Shown: positions 24,480-39,100 of the stretch, one piece after another
Layout of the letters: every line of letters starts with the position of its first letter
How positions within the stretch are numbered: the stretch's first letter is position 1
Source of the DNA: Gordionus sp. m RMFG-2023
Lineage: Eukaryota > Nematomorpha > Gordioida > Chordodea > Parachordodidae
Reading direction: 5' to 3'
DNA length: 64,000 bases
Assembly (NCBI RefSeq): GCF_954871325.1
Contig: NC_088778.1
Coordinates: 9,023,743 to 9,087,742, forward strand
Translations under genes and position numbers: made by a program
Notes under the pieces: model-generated
Database searches by the model: none
The model's input: only the letters and a program-made list of their open reading frames with translations
Told to the model about the DNA's origin: nothing

Positions 24480-24830
24480 CTATTGACTCTTCAATTTCAT
24501 TTGGATGAGTGCAATGAACATGCAAGAACAAAATTTGGAGTTATCATATTTCACTATCAAATGCACAACCATGAACCAGATATAGCAGACGAAGCGAGAA
24601 AAGAATCGAATAACGGAAAGGACATCTACCTCGTAAACTCTACCTAATAGTTTAATAGCTGATATAGCAACCAATATATTAACAGAGTGGGAAATACGCC
24701 AAATTGTTCCTTATTCAAAAGGAAAATTCAAAGAAAAAGACGCCTAGTAGGAAGATCGCCTACTGTTTCTGTTAGTTTAATTGACCTAATAACTCTATTT
24801 AATATCAAATAAATTATAACGCGATAGCGG
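24480..24830 (+). pseudogene. possible FLYWCH/MULE-type transposase remnant
   Basis: A plus-strand frame near 24530-24640 reads GVIIFHYQMHNHEPDIADEA, recalling the His-x-His end of FLYWCH-type zinc fingers in Mutator-like transposases. The frame is broken soon after. The match is short, so this is tentative. Confidence 0.35.
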
Positions 24831-25130
24831 TCACCATGATCATCGATGCCTAATATTTTCGACAGTAAAAAATATACAATCTATAAATGTCCAACAACCC
24901 TCCACTCTTCAAACAAATCTATTCCATATATGGAATGAAATACGACATGATTACTCCTGAAGATTATATCCTTATGGCATCGCGTCGCCTTGGATATTAT
25001 TTTAAAAAAATTTCATAATTCATCTTGATCCTACAGACTTTGAATTGGTAGTCAGTCTTTTCCATTGGCTGATAGCCGAGGATGTTTTCCCCATATGTCT
25101 CAATGCATATAGCGCACTGTTATTAATTTG

Positions 25131-25210
25131 CATGTCATACAAAACATAACTTAATTTTGCTTTAAGCATTCATGTCATACAAAACATAACCCAATTTTGC
25201 TTTGAGCATT
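25131..25210. repeat. 40-bp tandem duplication
   Basis: Two adjacent copies of a 40-bp unit starting CATGTCATACAAAACATAAC, differing at only a few positions. Confidence 0.9.
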
Positions 25211-25984
25211 AAAGAATTATTATCACTGGCTATGCACCATTGGATGATATAGGAACTTAATATAATTAAAAACTCAATAATTATTGAAGGAGGGAAGGGA
25301 GGGGAGTTTATAGGTGTTAAAGAATGGTTTGTTTCTAAATTATCTGTCATATGTACATTGTGTATTCGATTCTATTTTTTTCACTCAAATAAATGTGTTT
25401 GAGTCAAATCGCATTACTATTAAATGAATATTTAAAGATGTCGCTTGATTCATAAATTAAACTTTTATTTAAGAATATAACATTTAAGAATATAACATTT
25501 AAAAAAACGTTCAAAACTGGAAAAATTAAAATTAAGTCAACTTATAATTTTTGTAGAAAGTATCATGCAGACCCATCTGTGGATAGCTTTGAAAACGAGG
25601 TTAAATAAATTATAATAAAATAAATTTTAATAAAATAAATTTTTTCATTTTAAAAAATCTTTTTCCATATATTTTTAATTCAAAAAGAAAATAATTAAGA
25701 ACCTAGATGCGCGAATTATGAGGAGTAAATCAAAAAATATCGATGTTAATAACTGTTATATTTTATCCTACAGTACCGCCGAGTGTAAAAAAGGTTTTCA
25801 TCTTAACGAATTTGATCATGATAGATAATCGAGTAAATTTAAAGTTAAATAATATGTCAAATTTAATGTTCATAAAAATTAATGGATCATCAATATCGGA
25901 GTAGATTCCTGATCCATATCAAAATATTTAAATAAAAAGAAATTTTTTCAATTCATATTTATATATTTTTTAATTTACATGATA

Positions 25985-27145
25985 ATAGAGATCAAGCCCG
26001 GTCCGCGAGTCGGGCCGGGAAATTTTTTAAAAAAACTTAAACAGGTCAAAGGGAAATATTAAAAAATCAAAACGGGCTGGACCTGGCAAAAAATTTAGCA
26101 TTTGGAACTGGAAATTTGCCTAAAAATTTTAGGGCCGGGTCGACAATTTTTACATAAAATAAGATATCCGACAGTACCTCGCTAATATTAAAGGTCAACC
26201 GTTCCGTCCTATCAGTCTTAGACCATTATCCTGACTGGACCGATGGGCAGACAAATTTTTTGAGGACCCCATCCGGACCGGTCTTTTTATTTTTACGGTA
26301 TTAATATTTAAGTTTGCTTCATTATTCAATTAATATTATTTTTTTTACTCAATTTTTTTGTATAATTTATTTTATGTTATTTTTCTAGAGTAGTTATTTT
26401 AGTTTTTATGAAAATTTTAGTTCATTTTTATTATTTAATAAGAAACCATAAGTTTTTCAGAGAAGCATTTTACATAAAGTCCAATTATATAAGAATAAAA
26501 TTAGGTAAAAACAAAAATATTTAAAAAACCAAAAAAATAAAAAAACCGGTCTTTTTTGTAAAATTCTAATAGACACCAGCCCGGGTATTAAGTTTTGATC
26601 TATTTTTTTTTAAGATAATTTGGCTTAAAATATATAGGAAAAAAATAAATATGCTTATTTCTTTGTATTTGGCTATCTAACAAAAAAAATTAAATCTATA
26701 AATTAAATAGTAGAGTAAATTCACACAAAATAAAACAACTTATTTATGATATGATACAATAAAATACAGATATAAATACAATTGTTTTATAAAAAGGTTG
26801 TTGTAGAAATAGATAGATATAGGGGAGAGATATTAGAGCCATAATTGATGTTTAGAAAAAATTAGATATTGTTATGGATATTTGAAATTTGATAGACGGA
26901 AAATTCGTACGCCTAAAATTCAATGAGCAGGGAGATTTTTAGTAAAGCCTATACTAGCCGCTGGCATCACTTTTAGTAAATTCACGGACCGGGTCGGAAA
27001 AATATTAAAATTATAATAGATATGCCGAGAAAATTTTTAAAAAACCTTAAGAGGCCTGTTTTGGCAAAATAAATTTTGGCCGGGTCGGAAATTGATACAA
27101 AAATTCTAGACTGAAGAAGACCGTGTCAAGCTTTGCAGACCTCTA
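25985..27145. mobile_element. composite of GC-ended elements (old hAT MITEs)
   Basis: Starts with TAGAGATCAAGCCCGGTCC and ends with GCAGACCTCTA, the end words of the local hAT MITEs, and has several inner blocks of CGGGCCGGG, GACCGGTC and GGGCCGGGTCG. I could not match flanking duplications. Probably two or more elements nested in each other. Confidence 0.45.
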
Positions 27146-27393
27146 ATCAATAGTATTAAATTTAGGATATTATTTTTAAAATATAATATAAATATACAAT
27201 TTTTTTATATTCACAATAAAAAAATAACAATTTTAATATTTTTTGATATTATATTAAAAATTTATAGTTTCCTTCCCCGCAATCAGTGGCGTAGAGAAGT
27301 TTTATATTCAAAACGTAATTATAATAAATTCTTAGTCATAATATTTATTTATTATACTATTTTTAATAAAAATATTGCATTTGCACTAAGAAT

Positions 27394-27719
27394 TAATGAT
27401 CTGCATTGGGCCTAATTTTTCAAGCCCGGCTCTGCCCGAAATTATTGAAAAAGTTTTGCCGGCCCGAATCCAAAATTTTTTTTTAAAAGTTTTGTCGGCC
27501 TGGCCCGAATTTATCTAAATATAGAAATTCATTTTTATAATCTCAAAATAAAAGATATATGTTATATGGCGTCTAGTTTTTATAAATATAATCAAATATT
27601 TTTATTTTACATAAAAAAATTAACATAAAATTGATATATTTTAAAAAATTTCCAAGGCCCAAACCAACCCAGCCCGAATTTTTTTAAGATCCCGATTTTT
27701 CTACTTTTGCGGATTTCTA
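27394..27719. mobile_element. hAT-type MITE, second copy of the 23592 family
   Basis: A 326-bp element. Left end TAATGATCTGCATTGGGC, right end GCGGATTTCTA. Flanking CTAAGAAT / ATAAGAAT is a 7-of-8 target duplication (TAAGAATT matches perfectly if the boundary is moved by one base). Shares internal sequence with 23592-23887. Confidence 0.85.
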
Positions 27720-27727
27720 ATAAGAAT

Positions 27728-28981
27728 TATTTATGTTTTATTAATATACTCATTTTTATTAATTATATTTTAATTAGATTTTTTTAAATACCGCACAAGA
27801 ATTACTCATATTTTATTGTAATTCTTTTTTTTAAATATAGTTATTTAGAATAAATTTTTAATATAATCTGTATAAAATTTATACATTTTGAAATTTATTT
27901 TATTGTATAAATAATAAATAAAATCTACAATGAAATTCTCTGTAAAATTTTGTTATATGCAAAAATCTAATTAAAATAATTATTTTTAAGATAGAATAAG
28001 ATATGATAAGTGATCATAAAAAATGGGAGGTTTGGGGGGGGGCGATTTTATTCTTCTTTCTACACCGAATGTATTGAATTAATTTACAATTGACTAAACA
28101 TTGATAAATTATCTCAGAATATTGCTTTCAGTCGCGTATTAATCATAAATTTGACCTTGTTACTAATATTTTATCATTTATGCTGGCTACTATAGTGGTT
28201 AGACACCAATAAAGCACAAAATTGACAAATTTTTAAATATCTTTATATAAATGGTGAATTCCATGAAAATTACCAAAGAATATAAGATTTTTTAATCGAC
28301 GTACTCATTTTCTTCAGATTTCTACTAGTTTGTATTTTAGCTACTAACTGCTAATAGCTGCTATATGGGCATCTGAAGGTAGAAAATGGGTCATTTTTTT
28401 TATAAAATGCACTCTTTTTTAGATATATTTCTTTATAAATAAGCTAAATTTCTTTATATAGCGTAATAATAGAGGGACTGATGTTAAATAATGTTTATAA
28501 ATTTGAAATGTCAAAAACCAGATAAAGAAAACCGAAAATGATCATAAAATCAAATCTGCATCCTATTTTCTTTCAATTTATTTTTTTATAGCTATAGTAT
28601 TAATAAATAAATAGGCATATCTTCAAGTTGGGCCGAACATAGTTATAGGAGAAAGCATTTTAATTGTATTAAGTCAATTGTAAAAATTCTAAATAAATAT
28701 TTAATATTAATTAATAATTTTAATATACAGAAGTTTCTGACTTCGAAAAGTTTGTATTATTTATTAAAAAATAAAATGAGCTTTAGAATGGTGGTTTCCA
28801 TTGGCAATTTTCTCTCTATAAATCAGAAGCTTTACTAGCCTTTTTTAAATTTATTTAATGTCTTTTCTAATATAGCAAATGTCGTACTGATGATGATAGT
28901 ATGGCGTTGCATTACTTCATTGTACTATTCTGGTCGGCAAACCTGACATGCGAAATGCAATCAAATTATATCTCTTGCGCT
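27728..28981. other. AT-rich region without recognised genes
   Basis: No recognised coding sequence. A G-tract (GGGGGGGG) lies near 28032. A short ATG frame at 28901 (MALHYFIVLFWSA...) looks like a signal peptide but could not be joined in phase to the next ADAM10 exon. Confidence 0.3.
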
Positions 28982-29292
28982 AGATAAAGCGGGGTTTTCC
29001 ATTTCATAATGACCCTCTAACATCCGACAATAGGCAAAATCAAACAAATTCTGTGGTTACAAGGAAAATGGAATTTCTCATGCCTAGGACTAAGTCCCCA
29101 TCCAACATCAACAACGCCGCTATGACTAGTGAGCAAAATTTAAAAATCACCAAATACACCTCTGATTCGTCAAATTATTTTGTACCAATAATCTGCTCCA
29201 TAACAACGTCTGGAGATTTGACGAAAAATCTTTTTAAAGACGTCGGCCGCCATAAAATAAAATCGGGGAGCCTTGTGAAGACTCTTATTTAA
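28982..29292 (+). CDS. unrecognised open frame, about 103 codons
   Basis: An open stretch less AT-rich than its surroundings runs from a possible acceptor (CTTGCGCTAG, about 28981) to a TAA stop at 29290-29292. It has mixed residue use (PLTSDNRQNQTNS.., MPRTKSPSNINNAAM.., FKDVGRHKIKSGS). An internal ATG is at 29068. No domain is recognised. It could be the last exon of an unseen plus-strand gene (AATAAA follows at about 29418) or part of an old transposon. Confidence 0.3.
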
Positions 29293-29974
29293 GACAAATG
29301 ATAGCAATAATCATCCTTAAGGCAAATTATGCTGATTAAATTGATTCAATTGACCCAGATGATGTTCTTCCTCATATAAACATATTTCTTGTTTTCTTTT
29401 TTTATATTTTCTCTGATAATAAATTATTTTTTTTTAGTAAATGCAATAATATTTTTTAATTTGTTATATAAATTTTTTGAAGTACGAATTATTGTATTAA
29501 ACTCTTTTGCTAGCAAATTAGCTATATATAAATAAATAGAATTCTAAAATAAAAATTTAATAATTTTTTTTATTATTTTTAGATCAAAAATTTTACACGA
29601 CCTTTTAATTTTATCCCAAAAGTCTACCAATAGATCCCTAGGCACTAGGCTCAATATATCATTTTTTTAAAATCTTAGTCAAAATAAATTCTAAAATTAA
29701 TGGAGATCATGAATTCTCTTTTAAAATGTTACAAGCTAGAATATTTGACACGATGATAGATAGTTGACAGGTTTTCAATCTTCTGATTTTTGCAGTATTA
29801 CAAAAAATTTGTGATTGTTTTATGAGGCATTTAATATTATTTAATGAATGTATTGTAATAAAAAGATAATGAAATGTTATTTTTATATGGACTTCTTATA
29901 TTGGGTGGGTATTTAGTTTTTTTTATTAATAAAAGTTTATCTTATATTTAGAATTTCTACATTTTGCTGCAAAG
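29293..29974. other. gap before the first recognised ADAM10 exon
   Basis: AT-rich, with no recognised exon. If ADAM10 transcription starts upstream, this is intronic. The signal-peptide exon was not identified here or further left. Confidence 0.4.
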
Positions 29975-30144
29975 GTGCTAAGTAATAATATTCTAAGTTA
30001 TTCTACCTACTACGAGAGGTTAAATTATGAAAAACTGCCTATTTCTTCAAGAATTAAAAGAGATATTAATGGAAATTCATATTTTTCACACTTGGATGGC
30101 TATAATTCTCAATATCACAAATTAAAATTTGAGGCATTTGGAAA
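29975..30144 (+). CDS. ADAM10: ADAM10 exon a (prodomain, N-terminal part)
   Basis: Contains [15 protein letters not shown], matching the YIRHYEGLSY region that follows the signal peptide in animal ADAM10, and an IKRD basic site. The acceptor is CTGCAAAG and the donor GTATTA in phase 2. The start at 29975 (phase 0) is the best choice; an alternative AG lies at 29951. An in-frame stop at 29930 and lack of ATG show that a separate start exon exists. Confidence 0.8.
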
Positions 30145-33100
30145 GTATTATAAATTATCTTAAATATTTTAACATATTAAAAGAATGAATTGATTTTTTA
30201 TTATAAATTAACAAATTTTTTAAGTTTTTGCCATAAATTCACTAACATTTTTGAATTATTTTCAGTATCGTGAATCAGTTATGAACACTAGTTTTTTTAA
30301 ATATAATTTATAGAATGTTTAATTATACATAGATAGGGTCATCCATGTGATTTACCTTATTTAGACATTGCTAGAGGGTAAAAAAAAATAGTGGAAAAAT
30401 TGATAAAAATATATTTTATAGTTATATTTGTATATGGTGAAGAATAGAATGTCATGATAAACTTATGGTTAGTGAAATATCCTTTATTATGTTTTTTATA
30501 AAAAAATTTAAGAGTTAAGACTCATTTATAGTAAGCATTTATCACTCAAGCAATGAGACACATTACTGTATTTTTTTCGAAACCAAACAAATAGTAAGTA
30601 AAATTTATAATCTATAGCACTTCGAAGTGTGTGAATTGCAAAATTTAAAGCCTTATTTAGTTGGAATATGATTAATGCCTGGCCTAGCCCATTTTTAATT
30701 TTTTTTACTAGGCTCAGTTTTTAAATCTTTTTTTAAATACAAGGCCTAAACAAAAATATGTTGAACACCAAAATAAACAACTATTTATAATCTTGGTAAA
30801 TGGATTAAATTATAACACTATACTTTATCGATTATCATTTCTATGAAGCATCAGAATTCATAAAATAGAAAGAAAAAAATTGCCCACCCCATGCTGTTTT
30901 TTTTTGCCCAGCCATAAAATAAATAATTTTGGGTCAGACATTCTAGATCTCTAATAGCAAGGAAAATCATTTTGCCTAATTAAGCAGACAATATAAATTT
31001 TACCTATTATTTACTTGCTTTTGAAAATACCCGATTGTCCCATCACACCGATATACACTTACTATATAGAATAGGTCTTATATTAAAAATTTTATTTATT
31101 TTGTCAATTCTTATTATAATTTATTTTTTTGTCCATATTTTTTGACAAAGCAGGATTGATTGAACATATATTAACTCTCAAACATAACAAGTAGGCATTC
31201 ACAGCCAAAGTTATAATAATAATATAAAGACATAAAACATTTAAATACATGCCTCATTGTCCTTATTTGAACAAAATTGTAAGCACTACTATGTTCTATT
31301 AAAATTTTAAAAAGGGTTTTGGACTAACCCAGCCTGTAAAATAATTTGTACAGGTTGTTTGGCCAGTAAAAAATTTTTATGATACAAGAATTCATAAATT
31401 AGCCTAAATATAAGAAACAAACTCAGACTCAGACCAAAATATTTGACAAAATTTGTATTGTATAAATCCTGGGTTGGGTTTCATCAACCTCAAATTTGGC
31501 CTAATTCTACTTTATGTTTTTTGGGGCATTGAATAGATGGAATGACCTGTTTAAATTTAGCTGAAAGTGGGAACTTATCCCATATTAGTTTATTTTCCCA
31601 TTTTCAAGTCCTAATCCTAGTTTTGTAAAGCCCAGCTTAGATTTTTAAATTGATTATTAAATTAAAATATTTTAAAAATAGAATGTATACATTTTATTTG
31701 TGATATTATAATTCTGTCATAAAAATTGATAATTATTTATACTTTGACCCTTGATATCTCCAAAAATATAAGAACAACAGGGGTGCTAAAATTTGGAAAC
31801 TGCTTTAGTTACATAAATTTATATAAAATAATACTTAAACATAATTTTTAAATTATAAAATGACCTGATTAGTAGAAATAAAATCAAATTTTAATGATGT
31901 CAAGCTTTATAGTAGAACTCTTTTATTCATGGGATTCTATGCCCCTTCGGAATCATGGATGTTTTATCATTTACGGGTTCGGAATCAATCAAAACCTAAC
32001 ATTGTATAAATATGGTTACAATATTAAATATACATATGGGGCTTTAATACATACAGTCTTTTAGGGCGACCATATAACCCCTATATTTTTAAAACTGGGT
32101 TATGCAGCCACGTTCATAATCCTATCACGTGGTATGTTTATAAAAAACGAAGGAATTTTTTTCACCAGAATTGGCATACTAGGATTTACACAAAAAAAAC
32201 AACAGCATGAAATTGAACCCAACAATCGATAAAATTTATTTATTTTTCAAAAAAACCGTGCATTTTTTTTGTTGGGGAAAACAAATGTTAATAAAATATT
32301 TTATCTGTTAGACATTGCGATACCTATTTTGTCAAACAAAATATATTAATACCGAATTATGAATAAATATTATTTTATACAACAATTATTAAAAATAATT
32401 ATTATACGAAGGCTAAACGAATGCACATTTCCATAGACTCATTATTTTGTTTAAATTTAATTAACTTTTTTTAAAAAAAATTCCTTGATCTTCATTTGAA
32501 TTGAAAAAAAAAGAGTTATGATTAATTTTTTTTTGTCATATTTTGAAATAATTTATTCAAAGTCGACATTATACAACAAGTTTGATTTTCCCCAATTCCC
32601 TTCCTTGACGAAAAAGAAATTCGCATATCTAACCTTACTTAAAATTCATTACGTATCATAAGGGAATTAAAGAAAGGGAGAAAAAGTAGAAAATAAACAT
32701 ATCATCTTATAAGATGGAGAAGAAGAAATAACTCAAATTGTTAGGTAGGGCATAGCTCATCTATATGTTAAAACTGTTAGGTGTCACTCAAATTTTGATA
32801 TTTATTAAGTAGGCTAAAATAATTATAAATTTTAAAAAAAATATAAAGCCCCCCCCCCCCCCCAAAAAAAATAATAATACCCGGGCCAGGCCATTTATTT
32901 TAAAACAAATTATTTTAAATCATCGTTATTAGCTATAAAAATTAAAAATAAATGGAATATATTTTAATAAAATCCGGGGCCTGTCGGGGTGGGGCCGTGC
33001 AAATGGTATCTGCAGGTTTTTAATAAATGTAAAAAATTCAAAAATAAAATAAATAATATATTTCATATTATTACTATAAAATTTAGTGCTGTAAACGTTA

Positions 33101-36100
33101 CTTCAAAAAAGAAATGCGTTACTCGTTACGTCTGAAAAAAGTTGCAAAAATAAGACATCTTTTATAATAATATATTTTATATATAATTTACAAATAAAAT
33201 AATACAAAAATAATATTATAAGATGAGATATTTTTTTTTAATAATATTTTATTTATTTTTAACAATTAATTTTTAAAATTATGATCAGATAAACAAGAGT
33301 GCTTAGTGCTAAACACAGCTTTCGCTATGCTAAACACACGTTCAACTGGCGCAGAAGATGGGAGGGTTGTATTATATTGGACAAATAAAATTTTAAATTG
33401 GAAGAATTTATTATAAATTAAAGAATAATCTTTATTTTGAAAAAAGAAAGTTCATCGTAAAATAAATCTTCAGTAGATCCTCATCCAATTTTTTTTTATC
33501 TTTATTAGAAAATAATCTGTACATGTGTTGTTTTTTAAAGGAATTATGTCTGCCTTTTCTTTGTCAAGATCTTTTCTAAAACAGGAAATAAGTTCAAGCT
33601 TCCTTCCTTCTCTGATATCTAATTTTACGAGGGCCTATCTGATTTAAATAGTGCTGAATTATTGCTGATAATATATATATTCAATTGAAATAAATTATCA
33701 AAATATAAATTGTGAACAATACTTCAACTTTATCATTATCTTGGAGAATTAATAATTGACTCTCAAAATAAAATTATTTAAAGCCATTTTTAGATATTGT
33801 TATCGTGGGAGTTAGGTTTCCCAAATGCATATTTTCTTCTCGCTCTAAAATCGAAAGAACTTACGAATTCCATAACTCTATTAATTTTATGGAGTTATGG
33901 AAAGAGTTTCATCATGTTATAACCGGTTTAAATAGATATCCCATTTTTCCCTTAAAAATAGCTACACAGTTAGGAGGATGCCCATGTTTATTTCACAATT
34001 GAGGTTAAAATATTTGAGTTGGGACACAATTTACACTTACAAAGTGTAAACTTTGTACCCTTAGTTTTCTTCATTGGTGTCAAAAAGTTTCATATTAAAG
34101 CCAAAGCAGGCTTTACTCATCTTCAGCTGAATTAAATATACAATTGACATAATATTCTTTATAAAATAAATTATAATATTAATAAGTATTTATATTTAAT
34201 TACATATGAAAATTTAGCCACTAAAATTTAAAATAAAAATGAAGGAATTTGGTGGTTGATGTGAATTAAAAACTCTGCTTAAATTATTTATAAAATATAA
34301 AACATAAATTACTAATTTAATTCAAGAATCTAATGTTTATCTTAGAAAACGAGGCATTTAGTTATAATTTTATTTGGGGAATTTTTTTTGCCTAAGCCCT
34401 TTCTTGTCTATTTACTCAAATTTTTGTAAACAATATAAACACGTGAGTATCTTAGCAGGAATTCGCCTATTTTATTTGCACATCAATAAAAAAAAGCATT
34501 ATTTTTACAAAATGTATGTGCGCGCGAAAACAAGGGCTAATATATAATATTACAACTTTTAATCGTTGATTTTACTTCTTTATGATTCAACCTTTTGCAC
34601 CCAGATTTCGATTCTATAAAATATACAATTTTTTTTCATATATATATTTATTCTACGTCTACATCTATCGTTAAATATTAGTATGACTCATCGTTTGTTT
34701 GAAGTCGGCAATCTTGAAATATATACCACCCCCATCCCCCAGCTGCTTATGTATTAGACTAAACTGTAATATTATTAGATTATAATTTTTCCTTATATAA
34801 CCTTGGCTGATAGTATATTATGATACCTTTAAAAATATAGATGAATTTATTTTATAGTTTAATTTTTTTTTCGAAATTTTTAATCGGCATAAAAAAAATT
34901 TCAGCCTGAGTTACCGCAAAGTTTTATATTTGTGCCAATAAATTATTTTCAAGTGAAAAATATTATTTTTCAATTTATGAGTATCTTCATTTAAAATTTT
35001 ATTATAATATTATCTATTACCAGAAACTTCGAGTTATTACTCGAAGCGAGCTATCAAGAAATGGCCCCCAATTTACAAATAATCACAGTTTCCGGTTTCG
35101 GTAACGAAACATTACACAACTCGGTAGAATACGTTCGTTGGTTATATACCGGGATCGTCAAAGGTAAAAAAAGGCGAAATATTACTTATAATAATAAAAA
35201 TTAGCTGAGTGAATAATTATAGTTTTTGTCGCTAGGGCGCGGTTCTTATTCTCGAAGTCTTCGAATCGGGGGTAGGGGATGAGAAGCCACGATGATGAAT
35301 GCGAGATTTTTATGTTTTAACACTTTTTAAAAAAACTCGCTATACTAAGTAGATACAAATTTATCACGTATTTAATTCATAATTGGAACTTTTGAAATAA
35401 AATTTAAAAAACGGGTGTTTATACACATTCGTTAAATGAAACTGATTTAGAAAATTGCATTGTAATTGGTAAATAAGTGCACACCTCTTTTCGTTAAATT
35501 TACTCATGTAAAATACCTTGCATTTTAACATCGGCCTACTAAATAGTTAATTCCTATCGTTTATATTCACTTTAAATATTTTTAGAATTAATTTTAGAGT
35601 GAAATGCGTCACAAAATAGTTTTAGTTTTGTAAACGAGGGGAGGAGGAAGAGAAATAACTTAAATCTAACTTATATTGAAATAATGATAATTTGTAGGAG
35701 ACCCCTATTCTCACGTAGAGGGAAACTTATTGGACGGTTATTTCGAAGGCAGAATTATTACCTCCCCCATTGCGATTGGTTCAGGTCATCATATTCATGC
35801 TCCATCTTATTTCGACAATTCGATGCATAACGCTAACAATCGAACGAAGCCTATCACCTCCATGTACGTTCAACGAATTTATCCAGGCAATGAATTGAAC
35901 GATTTTCATTCCGTCATTTATTCTGAAAATCATATGAAAGATCATTTTGCCCTCCATAAAACGACGCCCAACTCCATGACAGATGAGTCAATCACACAAA
36001 AATCAATATATCATAATAATAGTGGTTTAAAGATAGAGATGGAAGGAGACGAGTAAATTTTTATTATATATTATGATATCATTTTTAGAATATAAAGTTA

Positions 36101-39100
36101 ATCCACCAGGGATTCGTGGCTCATTCATAATTGACTAATTTTAGTTTTAATTATTTTTGAAGATAATGAACCTAAAAGAAAAACAAAATAAATTTTTAAA
36201 ATTTAAAATAATTGACTGGCCTTAATTATAAAAGATACCAAAAAAAAATTAAGTCTAATTTTAATACTTAAAAAATTTCAATGACAGTATAAATTAAATT
36301 AATTTAGATTATTGATATGAAAAATATATATAAAAACTCATTCATTTAAATCAATATATACTTCTCTATTTTTCTTATATTTTTAATTTGCTGGTTCAAC
36401 ATTGAATCCCAGTGATAGGAATATATTTTTCCCAAAAATGAATGTGTTTAAGGTTAAATTAGTATTTTATTAATAAATAGTAAAATCATATTTGATTGAA
36501 TTATCATTTAGTTGTTTTTTTCTGGACTAGTAGCTATAGTATATAAGCGAATACCTCATGTGGACTAGTAGGGTGAGGTTATATACGAGAAATATATATA
36601 AAATAAAAATTGTTGCTTAAAAACTTATAAGACTAATCTTATTTAATATTCAAATTGAACAATTGTTTATTTCATTTATTTTTATAGGATGTGATCCTTG
36701 GTATTTTTACATATATTTTAAACTCGTGAGATATGAGAGAAAAAAGCAATAGCTTCAATAAGAGAATCTGTAGTTTTACCTCTTTTCAGTCCCAGACATG
36801 AATTCTTAAAAAAATTTGATAAATTCGAAATAATTTTGGCTCTATTTATAAATGGTTTCAAAGAAATATGCCATCACCCGATTTTCAACTGGTTTATCGA
36901 TATAATATAAATTTACCGTGTTATTTTATTTTAGAAGCCGTGCTCGCAAATCTATTTGCTTGTTCATTTAAAAAAAATAAAGGTTCAGGGGTTAGGTAAT
37001 TGAGAACTAATATATAAACTAACCTGAATAGTTGGCGCCGTCAAATTGCAAAATACATAAATATTTAAAAATGGCAACAGATATTATTCAATCAAAATTG
37101 GTCAAGATAATCATAAAGTTTAACCCATTTCACATTTTTTGAGAACGATTTTGATTCGGATGACAAATTTATTATGTTCAATAAATAATAAGGGAATATA
37201 GTCATATCGCTTTATTTATTCAGATTCTGTATGGGTTCCCCGTCATGTTGGTAAACAGTTCGATTTGAGCCGATTTTTAAAAACGGCTAACTCAATATTT
37301 TATCCAGAAAAAATATAACGCAAGCCTGAATATTTTGCTCATCATGGCACAAAGGTTTGGGCATTTATTAGCTAATTGAGGCTTGCTACTAAAATGAGTT
37401 GGCCTTTTTTTAAAAATCGACTTAATAGAGCCATTTAACAACACTAGTTCCCCGGATTACAAATTTTAGGCTTATTTAAAAAAAAATTAGTTATAATTTA
37501 TTAAAATAATTATAAATGGGCAAATAAATAAAATTTGATATATTAACCATAAGGTATGGAATATTATTGTTATAATAAAATGGGATCTTGACGACCCCAC
37601 GAGTTTTACATTCTTGGTAACTCAAAAAAAAATAAACTAAAAGCTATATATATCCAAGATTAATTATTTATTTAATAGTTTTTGAAATTTTTAAGTTGTT
37701 TAGGGTCAAATTAGTCCCCTCTCTTTTTTAAAAAAAAATAATTTGAAATCCATAATTTTTCATTACATAATGATTGTATACCGCTAACTTCTTTCTCGTA
37801 TAATGGCGATTTTCTTAGTTCCGGGTAAGCCAGTTTCCCTTCTGATCCTTTTTTCCACTTTTACCGTCCTAGACATCGCTATTTGGACTTATTATTCTCA
37901 TGCCATCCTTTATCTTTTATCCACCTCATCGTTGGTCCTCTTGGAGGCCTCGATCCCATTGCTTCCATTGAAATGCATTTCTTAACCCAATCAACTTTCG
38001 TTGAATGTGCCCAAAGCACCTCAGTAACAAGGAATTGTAAAAAAATTCGAAAATTGATATTATGTGAACCACTCATAGAATATTCTGTATTTTTCTTGGC
38101 CGCTAATTCGCGCTAATTATGAATGAGGGGGATGCAAAAGTTTAAAATTTTATATTATTTAACTTATTTGATCAACTTTTGAAACTAAATATCCAAAATA
38201 TTTTGAGTACGAAATCTGATATAGATATACAGTCATCAAATCATTTGCTAAATATTATTTATCCTATATATCAGCACGACCCTTATCTTTTTCCAGATTT
38301 TGATCTCAGAAAGTGAAAGAAAGGACCTATTACCATCTCATACATATTTATGATGGAAAATAAGTAACACACTACCCCTAAATACTGAGCCCTACGGTAT
38401 CCTTTTCATTTTACCGAAGAGCCAGGTTTTTCAATTTTCAGAAGTTTTTATTTCTAGACCTCTTTTTTTCTTGTCCTCTCCCGAATTTCGTTTTGATCAT
38501 TTAAATAAAGCTTTTAATAAATAACTGAGCTCTCTTACATTTCTAAAACTATTATATAATAATACACTCATACTGCCTGATTCTGATTTATAATGTGTTA
38601 CCACAATTTTTATTTAATTTTAAATATTATTCCTAATTTCTTATATTATTTATAAACTTTTCTTAATAATAGAAGAATATTTTAATTTCTTGAAAGCGAT
38701 TCAAAAAAAAACTGAAATTTTCTTTTCTTCTTATTTTTCTAATTCATTAATCATATTCAATAATATAAAATATTATCTCAAAAAAATATTTACCTTGAGA
38801 TTTAAAAAAAAAATATATATATATATAAATGGAGTAGCTTATTTTAAGCTAGATACAAATAAACACGAATTGGAGTATACATTATATAAATTTTTATAGA
38901 ATAAATTATTACGCGTACAAACAAATTATTGAGCTATCTAACTATTTATAAACTTAATTTTAAACACTCTAGATGGGTGGGGGAATCATGAGACAATTTG
39001 GTAATAAATATATTGGGCTATAATTATATTACAACAATTGTACAATGTCGGAATTTTATTAGCATATAATTTACTTTATATTAAAATATTTATTGATTGG

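Larger units (their letters stand above)
30145..35023 (+). other. ADAM10: ADAM10 intron a (4.9 kb)
   Basis: Contains a hAT transposase remnant (33084-33660), GC-ended MITE-like blocks near 30680-30955 and 32880-33010, a 15-base C tract (32849-32863) and an unassigned open frame at 33805-34002. No missing ADAM10 exon is needed: phases on both sides agree. Confidence 0.7.

Noticed and set aside
28901..28987. ATG frame MALHYFIVLFWSANLTC as the missing ADAM10 signal-peptide exon
   Set aside because: It looks like a signal peptide, but neither GT in it gives both the right phase and a sensible length to join the exon at 29975. Possible but not supported.
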